NCBI GenBank assembly: GCA_030431945.1
Contig: JAUIIF010000159.1
Span: forward strand, 1 to 8,697
Reading direction: 5' to 3'
From: Bacteroidia bacterium
GTDB taxonomy: Bacteria; Bacteroidota; Bacteroidia; Chitinophagales; Saprospiraceae
DNA length: 8,697 bases
Shown: positions 1-6,800 of the stretch, one piece after another
How positions within the stretch are numbered: position 1 is the stretch's first letter
Layout: each line of letters begins with the position of its first letter
Made by a program: the position numbers and the translations under genes
The notes under the pieces: generated by a model
Seen by the model: the letters and a program-made list of their open reading frames with translations, nothing else
Database searches by the model: none
What the model was told of the DNA's origin: nothing

Positions 1-141
1 TGAGTTCGGCTTCTTAGGGGTGGTTGTATATACACGGGTGCACACACCACGCTTCTGTGGGCAGGAATCGAGTGCGCGAGACTTACTAGCCTCTACGATC
101 TGCTTGCGTCCTTTGCGGACTAACTGCTTAATTGTAGGCAT
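1..141 (-). CDS. rpsL: 30S ribosomal protein S12, N-terminal part (runs off left edge)
   Basis: The first 47 codons of S12 are present; the rest lies beyond the left edge. The protein begins MPTIKQLVRKGRKQ and continues through CPQKRGVCTRVYTTTPKKPNS, the near-invariant S12 core. S12 sits at the decoding centre of the small subunit and helps monitor codon-anticodon pairing. The lysine of the PKKPNS loop (residue 43 counting Met) is the classic streptomycin-resistance position and is the sensitive wild-type residue here. The start is the ATG whose complement occupies 139-141. It has no Shine-Dalgarno motif at normal distance but an A-rich run upstream, as is usual in Bacteroidota. In most bacteria rpsL heads the str operon (rpsG and fusA follow), so those genes may lie to the left; they are outside this window. 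Confidence 0.97.
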   Translation of the reverse strand, partial: MPTIKQLVRKGRKQIVEASKSRALDSCPQKRGVCTRVYTTTPKKPNS

Positions 142-185
142 ACGTTTATTTGCTTTAGCTGCGCTTTTTTTGTTTACCAGAGGCC

Positions 186-214
186 TACCTCCTTGAAAAG
201 CGAGCGCAAAGGTA
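186..214 (-). promoter_or_regulatory. Probable rpsL promoter -7 box and leader with displaced Shine-Dalgarno-like motif
   Basis: Read on the minus strand, 207-214 is TACCTTTG, an exact match to the Bacteroidota primary-sigma -7 consensus TAnnTTTG. No convincing TTG-type -33 element is seen 19-22 bases further upstream, so the call rests on the -7 box and its position. Transcription would start near 200, giving a leader of about 60 bases before the rpsL ATG at 141. This leader contains CAAGGAGGTA (186-195), a strong anti-Shine-Dalgarno complement about 45 bases before the start codon, too far for ordinary initiation. It is followed by GGCCTC, which can pair with part of the GGAGG. The final 30 bases before ATG are A-rich. 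A regulatory role is inferred only. Confidence 0.5.
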
Positions 215-524
215 AGAAGTTATCCTGATAATTCCTAGCCTTTATCTCCTTTGTCGAGATTTTCTCACCACTCCAATTTATTCGTCGGGAAAACCTGCCA
301 ACCACCTTACTATAATCTGGAGCTAAGCCGCTGTTGCCAGCCATATTTGTCGGCAGCAGCCAAATAAATTTTGCGGGCAGGCCATTACGCAGGTCGGCCG
401 TCGAATTTCATACCTGAACGCAGGGACTCTACTGGTTGAGGGCAGGACTCCTCCCGCGTTGTGATATTGGCCCCTGGCTCGTGCCGGGAGGGTTCCGTCA
501 AAGTGGCGCAGGTGTAACTACCGC
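215..524. other. Intergenic stretch between the CHAT gene stop and the rpsL promoter
   Basis: No coding region is evident in this gap. Two inverted repeats are visible. One is CCTCCCG (450-456) with CGGGAGG (485-491), a 7-bp stem around a 28-base loop, about 35 bases after the CHAT stop codon. The other is GCTGTTGCC (330-338) with GGCAGCAGC (352-360), 9 positions with one wobble or mismatch around a 13-base loop. Neither is followed by a T-run on the minus strand, so neither is a standard intrinsic terminator. They may still mark the 3' end of the CHAT transcript. Nothing else is recognisable. Confidence 0.4.
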
Positions 525-3509
525 CTACTTTGCGTGCCGTCCTTCTTCGACGAGAAAAAAGGGAGCCCAGTAAAGAGGTTGGCGTTTATCTTCCGGGGCC
601 GCCTGCAGGTAATCCAGAACCGTGCGCTGCCAGGCGACGGCGGCTTCAGCCCCCCTCAGGTGGGCGTGGAATTTCAGCATCAGCTGCTGGCCTACCGTAT
701 CTTCTACCGGCCACAATGCTCCGAGTAGCTGGCGGGCGCCGGCGGCAAAGAAGGCTGCCTGGAAACCGAAAAGGTCATCTCCGGGCAGCGTGGCATGCCC
801 CCGGCTTCCTGCCGGGCGCAGCCCGGCGTAGCAAGCGCTGAGGATAACCAGGTCTGCCCGCAATCGCCACTGAGCAATATCGAATCCATCCAGCGTTCCC
901 CGCTGCAAAAACAGCCGCGCATCCATCGGTGCTTCTCCCGGAACGTCCTCTGCGTGCAGCGCCAAATGAATAATTGCGGCCTCCGCGATGGCGGCTGAAC
1001 CAGTCCTGGAAAGTAGTGTTTCCCGCCTGGCTTCAGCCTCCGGAAAGGCATGAACGGGCACCCCAAGGTCCTGGTAGAATTTGGTCAGCCCTGCAATCTC
1101 GGCAGCGGCCCCCGGCAAAGAACTTAGCCCCCGGTCAGGGCCATCGCTGTAGTCCTGCGTTCCCACCAGAACTACTCCTTTGCCACCGGTATGCGGCGGC
1201 CCCTGCAGGCTGGCCAGACTCGGCAGGTAGCTCACGGCGAAAGCTTCGATCAAAAATCCAGTCCGCCAGGGTAAAGCATGAAACGCCAGCTGATGCAATA
1301 AGCGGTGTGGACAAATGTACAGACGGGTACTGCCTTCCAGGACCGGAAGCACCTCCTGTGGCAGGAGCCAGTTCGCCAGTTCCTCGCGGCGGCGCTGCCG
1401 GCGGGCAGCACGGTCGATCAGTGACCGTCGCCCGGTAAATCCTCCGTAAGGCTCCATCCCCCGCGCCCGGTAGCCGACGGGCTGGCGGCCAAAAACATTG
1501 GTTTCTGCTACCCGGTCATTCAACCATTCCGCTGGGGCTATTTGTCGGGCAGCCCGCAATTCTCCGCGCCCGTTCAGCGCAAGCACCAGCCAGACTTCCT
1601 CACTCAACTGATAATAACTGAGCAGTACCTCATGAGCTGCCAGCTTACCGAAAAGCATTTCGGTACTGATACCAGGTGGCGTTCTCCTTGCGTCCTGGTG
1701 CTGCACCTGGTTTAGCAGCCAGTTGTCAAACAATCGCTGGCGCAACCTCCGCAATTCAGCTTGTTCCCCGGCGGTAGATTCAGTGCCGTTTATTTGCTCC
1801 TGGATTGCCTGCAGGCGGAGGTTAAAATCTGTGGCGGTCCCTGCTGCCGTTTCCGGCAGCGGCAAGGGGAAACGGGCTTTCAGGTAGCTCCCCGTTTGCA
1901 GCAACAGGTTCCAATTTTCGGTCTTGAAGGCATCCAGCAGCAACAGGCTGTAGAAGTGGGTCTTGTCGTGTAAGAAGACACTCTGCTGGTAAGGGGTCCC
2001 CACCCTTTCTCTGGCGGCTTCGATCAGGGTAATGGCCCGGGTACAAAGTTCCCTACGGGCAGGAAAGGCCGTTGCCGGCAGATACCCTAGCTGCAAACTA
2101 ATGGTATATAAGGCATCATCGAGTCTTTCCAGGGAAACGGCGGTTGCCAGTGCGCGCTCAAAGTAGGGAACTGCTGCTTCGTATTCTCCCCGCTCGCCGT
2201 GCCCTTCGGCCAGCAACCATTGCAGCGACATGGCTAATAGCGGAGTAGCGCGTAGTACGGGAGGATGCAACGCAAGCTCCATGGCTTTGACTACTTCATC
2301 CCCAATGACTCCGGCATCGAGTTGTGTCCTGAAACCTTCCGTCAGCTCCTGCAACCCCATCATCTCAGCTTGCGACAGTGAATCCTCCGGCTCCACGGGC
2401 CCATGGTCAAGAAATCCGATTTCCTGCATGATGGCATTGTCCCGAAAGGATTGTTCGTAAAGGACCTGGGTAACCTGATTTTCCACTTCCGTAATTTCAC
2501 GGAAGCGACTCCCCCAGAATTTTGCTGCGCTCCCCTCCCCCGCCCGGCTTTCCTCCAGCCGGGCCAACCGGGCGTAGAGCACCAGGGCGGACTTCAGCAG
2601 TTTCATGGTAAAGTTAGGCTTGGGGTCTTCCGCCGGGAGCAATGCCACCCAGTCCGCGAGGGCTTCGCTTACCGGCGTTTCCCGGTCCAGGGGACAGTGT
2701 AGTTTTCGCAACAATTCCCGGACGGCACCCTCAAAGTACCGCGCTTCGACCTGATCGCCGGTCTGCTGGTAAGTCTCTGCCAACGTCATGGTCAGATCCG
2801 CCAGCGTCAACGAAGGGGGCAATGCCTGGCTCTCCTCCCACAAAGGGAGGGCCAGACGAAGGGCACCGTCAATATCACGGGTTCCCCGCAAGTAGACCTG
2901 GGCGAGGGTGGCACGGCTCAGGGCGGCATGCTCCGCCAGCGCGGCAGCATCAGCTATGTTGATCGCTTCTTTCAGCGCTCCGATGGCTGCCTGTTGATCT
3001 TCCTGCCGGGTAAAGGCCAGGCCCAGGTGGTGCCAACCATCGGCCCGCAACCCGTTCACCTCCGCCGGCGGATTGGCCTTCATTAACTCCTCCTTTTCCT
3101 CGTCCAGCGTTTTGGTAAATACCCTCAGTTCTTCGCTGGTTGCCTTGCCCTGCAGAATCAGGCTGAACTGATCGTAGAATTTTCCCAGTGCTGCGGTAGT
3201 CGTTGCCGGGGTAGCGCCCACCAGGGCCGGCTTATCCAGGTACGCACGCGCTTCCTGAAACCAATCTTCAAACGAAGCGGTCCGCGCCTCTCCGCCCAGG
3301 AGTTTCTCCTGCATGGTGGCATCAAGCACCAACATCCCCAGCACCATGGCCAGCTGTCGCCGCTTTTCGTGGCCTGCACTTTCCCAAATTTGCCGCCAAT
3401 GATCCGGGTCAGGTTGCTTTGCCAGCTGGCGGACGCACCGGACCGCCCAGGCGATGGGCAGTTCAAAACGCTTGCGCAATGTGCCGGTGAGTTGTGCTGG
3501 TAATGCCAC
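525..3509 (-). CDS. TPR-CHAT protein, caspase-like cysteine protease (994 aa)
   Basis: The C-terminal part (about 615-994) is a CHAT domain, a clan CD caspase/separase-like peptidase. It shows the LYICPHRLLHQLAFHALPW strand region (730-748), a catalytic His in HLALHAE (H852), a catalytic Cys in LVILSACYAG (C893), GARQLLGALWPVEDT (924-938), and the closing YWAPFFLVEEG (980-990). The His/Cys dyad looks intact. TPR-like helical hairpins occur near 153-190, 196-229, 237-268 and 425-457, and probably form a superhelical sensor or partner-binding surface. An Arg-rich segment lies at 698-709. The first 100 residues are not recognised. There is no signal peptide or membrane segment, so it should be cytoplasmic. 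The start is GTG at 3509, because the frame closes at a TGA eight codons upstream (3528-3530); a lost ATG start is possible. Known TPR-CHAT relatives include Csx29 of type III-E CRISPR, but no CRISPR genes are seen here. The substrate is unknown. Confidence 0.85.
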   Translation of the reverse strand: MALPAQLTGTLRKRFELPIAWAVRCVRQLAKQPDPDHWRQIWESAGHEKRRQLAMVLGMLVLDATMQEKLLGGEARTASFEDWFQEARAYLDKPALVGATPATTTAALGKFYDQFSLILQGKATSEELRVFTKTLDEEKEELMKANPPAEVNGLRADGWHHLGLAFTRQEDQQAAIGALKEAINIADAAALAEHAALSRATLAQVYLRGTRDIDGALRLALPLWEESQALPPSLTLADLTMTLAETYQQTGDQVEARYFEGAVRELLRKLHCPLDRETPVSEALADWVALLPAEDPKPNFTMKLLKSALVLYARLARLEESRAGEGSAAKFWGSRFREITEVENQVTQVLYEQSFRDNAIMQEIGFLDHGPVEPEDSLSQAEMMGLQELTEGFRTQLDAGVIGDEVVKAMELALHPPVLRATPLLAMSLQWLLAEGHGERGEYEAAVPYFERALATAVSLERLDDALYTISLQLGYLPATAFPARRELCTRAITLIEAARERVGTPYQQSVFLHDKTHFYSLLLLDAFKTENWNLLLQTGSYLKARFPLPLPETAAGTATDFNLRLQAIQEQINGTESTAGEQAELRRLRQRLFDNWLLNQVQHQDARRTPPGISTEMLFGKLAAHEVLLSYYQLSEEVWLVLALNGRGELRAARQIAPAEWLNDRVAETNVFGRQPVGYRARGMEPYGGFTGRRSLIDRAARRQRRREELANWLLPQEVLPVLEGSTRLYICPHRLLHQLAFHALPWRTGFLIEAFAVSYLPSLASLQGPPHTGGKGVVLVGTQDYSDGPDRGLSSLPGAAAEIAGLTKFYQDLGVPVHAFPEAEARRETLLSRTGSAAIAEAAIIHLALHAEDVPGEAPMDARLFLQRGTLDGFDIAQWRLRADLVILSACYAGLRPAGSRGHATLPGDDLFGFQAAFFAAGARQLLGALWPVEDTVGQQLMLKFHAHLRGAEAAVAWQRTVLDYLQAAPEDKRQPLYWAPFFLVEEGRHAK

Positions 3510-3519
3510 AGGATAAAGG

Positions 3520-3555
3520 TCAGTAATTCAGGAATAAAACTGGCTCCTCGTTCAT
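3520..3555 (-). other. Short ATG frame (11 codons) just upstream of the CHAT gene: leader peptide or displaced start
   Basis: On the minus strand an ATG at 3555, preceded by an A/T-rich run typical of Bacteroidota starts, opens MNEEPVLFLNY and stops at TGA (3520-3522), 10 bases before the GTG assigned to the CHAT gene. Skipping one base after the ninth codon would join it to the CHAT frame (ITDLYPVALPAQL). It may be a translationally coupled leader peptide, the true CHAT start disrupted by a one-base change or sequencing error, or chance. The sequence alone cannot decide. Confidence 0.25.
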
Positions 3556-3586
3556 AAATTAAGGTTTTTCGGGCGGGGACGCTGGT

Positions 3587-3619
3587 GCAAAATAAGCCGG
3601 AAGGAGCAGAATAAGCCGG
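3587..3619. repeat. Imperfect 14-base direct repeat upstream of the CHAT gene
   Basis: GCAAAATAAGCCGG (3587-3600) and GCAGAATAAGCCGG (3606-3619) differ at one base and begin 19 bases apart, close to two helical turns. On the minus strand the copy nearer the gene contains TTATTTTG, one mismatch from the Bacteroidota -7 consensus TAnnTTTG, which would place a transcription start near 3581. No well-spaced -33 TTG is seen. The pair could be a tandem regulator-binding site over the promoter, or a small duplication without function. Confidence 0.4.
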
Positions 3620-3805
3620 GGGCAAGCCTTGCTTTTTGTCCTTTGCCGTGCACCTGCGGCCGCGCCCACACCTCAATCATTCCCGGTTTATCCGGAAGGG
3701 CCAGGCCCTAAAAGAGCATAACCCCACCAATCCGTTAGGACTGGCAGGGTCGCGCTACTCTCTAATTCTTCAGGGCCATTAGTCAGCCCGTTCAGCAGGG
3801 CCGTC

Positions 3806-6800
3806 TTAGCGGGCCACTACCGTCATACGTTTCGTCAGGCGTTCCGGTCCTACCGTTAAGGTATAGGTCAGAATTCCCGTCATGTTCTTCAGGTCGTCGT
3901 CAGTACGGAGGGTGACCGTATTACTACCGGCCAGGGCCCGGAAGGTGCGCTCGGTTACGAGCCGGCCCTGCAGGTCATGAACCGCCAGTGATACGACACT
4001 GGCCGTAGGTAGTTCGAATACGATGTTGGTCTGAGCGGCCGCCGGGTTGGGGAAGTTCTGGTGAAGGACAAGGCCGTCACCGCCCGTGGTCTCGCTGAAA
4101 TTAAGGCTTAAGGTCGCCGTAGATGCTGCCGGAGTAAAAGCTTCCGGGTAAGTAATTCTATCTGAGATGCGAAGGTAATCACTTATCCGTAAATCTTCCT
4201 CTGCCCGGAGGTGAAGCGTCATAATTTCCTCTCCCGCCAGGGGTTGCTTTGCCACGTAGCTGAAGGCGAGCAGTCCACGGTTCAGGCTAAGGTCGTTAAC
4301 GTTGCCGGCGCCGAGCAGTGCAGAGGTCCACCCTTCGATGGTCAGGCCACGCGCCGCCTCCAGGGTGCCCTGAAAAGCCTTCAGGTCTTCTGCCTTCAGC
4401 GTCAGGTCCAACCGTTCTCCCGCTGAGAGCAGGGCGTCTTCTGTTTCCAGCGCGAACACTTCCCGTCCTTCCGGCTGTACGAACACATCACCGATTTCGA
4501 TGGCGATAAAGTCCGCCTCCCGGTTATGGCCCTGCAATTCTTCCACGGTGTAGGTGGTGGGAAAAATGCCGGGGTCCCAACCTTCGGACAGTCCTTCCAG
4601 GTCAAAGTCCCGCCGGATAAAGCGCCACGTCGGGCTGTTAGGGTAAGCGGGGTCGATGCCCAGAATTACCCGGCTGATGGCGAGCATGTCCGAAATGTCC
4701 ACGTAGCCATCTGCATTTACATCTGCGGCAACCAGGCGGTACGGGTTGGTAATTTGCTTGGTGCCCAGGGCGTGGGCAGCGATGGTGGAAATATCGCTGG
4801 TTTTTACCCGGCGGGTATTCACTTCCTGGGGCATACCGGGGCGGACCATATATTCAGCGCCCGCTTCCAGGGAAGTGAAGAGGAAACTGCCATTGGCATC
4901 GGTGTACATCATGTCCTCCATATCGACCATGTTGGAAATGTGTACTTCGATATCGCTCAGCAATTCATTCTGGGGAGAAGTAACGAAACCGGAAATGGAA
5001 GCCAGGTTTGCCGTGGTACAATTGACCGTACTGAACGATTCGACGGAGGCTACTGCATTACAGAAAGACACGTTGCCCTCCGGGGTAAAGACAAAGACAC
5101 GTACCGGAATTTCACCGAGGTCTTCGCAGGTTACCGGGAAGCTGGTACGGGTGGCTTGAGGCTGAAAACCAGGTACATCAATTTCTGACTCACGGTAGAC
5201 AGCGTACTCCAGCGGTACGTTGTTACAGTTACCGTTAGAGCTGACGACAAAGTCATCTGCTTCCACGGAGGCAACGCCACCACCGGCGCCGTCGTTCATG
5301 AGCACGAAGGTCAGACGACCGACACAGATCGGAGTTATGGTGCTGTTGTCTTCAATGTTAAACTGGATGATCCGGCCGTTTACGTTGCCACAGCCGTCCG
5401 TGGCGAAGACCCGGATGGCGTGTTCCCCGATCGGTAGTTCGGGCAGGAGCACGTTGAAGTTGCCATTACCGTCAGACACAATTTCGCTGTTGTCCAGAAT
5501 CCGGGTGAGGTTAAAGCCCGTGGCCGGAACGTAATCCAGGTCCAGGTCCACCCGGGAGGTAAGGTTGGCACCGACGCAGTCATCCGTGACGGTATAATCG
5601 ATTTGGATACCACCACCGTTACAATCGGTACTGTTGGTAACATCAGAAGAAATGTTCGTGATGGTAGGAGCATTATTATCGTACACCTTGATGAACTGGA
5701 TGTAGCGGAAGGCACCACGGCTGATGGAGTTGGCGTAGCCTGAATCTCCGTCATTATCACTATCAAATTCGCCGCCGGTCAGGTCATCGATGTCCAGAAA
5801 GGTAATGTTATTATTATTGGTACGGTCGGCATCGCGATCGAGGATGGCGACGTCATCAGAGGCATCGGAGTTTCCGTTGGGGACTACGTGTAAAAAAGTA
5901 GGCTCTTCGAAGTTGTTATCATTGTCCGCATCGCGGCGCACGGTGTAGAATGCACCGTTGCCATCGTATTCACACCAGTTAATGACTTCAATGGTGCGGC
6001 GCAGCTTGAAACAGGCGTCGGAAGAGGCAAAGAAAGTATCCACGCTTACGTTGGAGACCACCATGTCACAGCCCATTGGGGTGTAGACGAGGTTATCGTA
6101 ATCAGGGACGTTACCGCAAGTGGAGGCAGCGTCTCCCGGGAACTCCAGGGTATAGTCCCGGATACCGCGAATGCTGATGATTTGTTCACAGCCTGGTGCG
6201 GAAGCGAAACCACGGGAATCCGTTACCGTAAAGGAGCGGGTAACCTGGCCGGTACCACAGTCGTTGATGTCCGCACTGATGTTCTGTGTAGATTGCTCAT
6301 TGCCACAGTTATCGAGGCTGGTAGGCGCTCCGAAAAGGCCGTCAAAAAGCTCGATGGCTGCCGTTGGGTTTCCGAGGAATAGTTGGTTTACGTCTTCCGG
6401 CAGCATCGCATCTGCCTGTTCACAGTCAATGGTCAGGTTACCCGGTGCGATACATACGGGGGCGGAGTTGTCGATAACATTGATGATGGACATACGGGTA
6501 TTGGAGTTCCCGGCAGCATCGGTAGCACGAAGGATGACGGGAACTGCGCCTACGTCAATACAGGTTAGCGTGATCGTTGGCCCGAAAGCACCGATGGGCA
6601 GGAGCGATCCGGGATTGGCGAAGGCGATGTCGAGGGTAACGTCAGAGCAATCGTCGTAGGAGCCGCGGTCGATGTCCGTTGCGGCGACGGTAGCGAAACC
6701 ATTATTACTCAGGGCCACGTTGATCGCATCTTCGGCGATTACGACGGGGCCGGAACGGTCTTCAATCAGAATATCCAGATCGGCGGTGGTTTCGTTGCCA

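Larger units (their letters stand above)
3510..3805. other. Intergenic stretch between the surface-protein gene and the CHAT gene
   Basis: This gap carries no recognisable gene on either strand. The part next to the surface-protein stop (3660-3805) has only short, weak stems, such as CCGG/CCGG at 3683-3695 with a 5-base loop, and no T-run, so no clear terminator separates the two genes. Read-through into the CHAT gene cannot be excluded. The part next to the CHAT gene (3510-3625) holds a direct repeat and a short ATG-initiated reading frame, described separately. Confidence 0.5.

Noticed and set aside
525..3509. CHAT protein as the Csx29 subunit of a type III-E CRISPR (Craspase) system
   Set aside because: Domain order is similar (TPR then CHAT), but no gRAMP/Cas7-11, Cas1 or repeat array is visible and this protein is considerably longer than I recall for Csx29. 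The resemblance is at family level only.
3158..3676. Minus-strand frame (172 codons) overlapping the CHAT N-terminus and reaching upstream
   Set aside because: Its downstream half runs out of frame with the well-supported CHAT coding sequence and is rich in Cys, Trp, Pro and Arg. The part upstream (ERGASFIPELLTFILWHYQ) looks protein-like by eye but joins no recognisable product.
3773..3802. GGGCC motifs after the surface-protein stop as a terminator hairpin
   Set aside because: Only the four-base GGCC cores can pair, the loop is long, and no T-run follows on the minus strand.
4526..5188. Plus-strand open frame (220 codons) antisense to the dockerin-like region
   Set aside because: Fully antisense to the real gene, no domain recognised, and composition as expected for a shadow frame.
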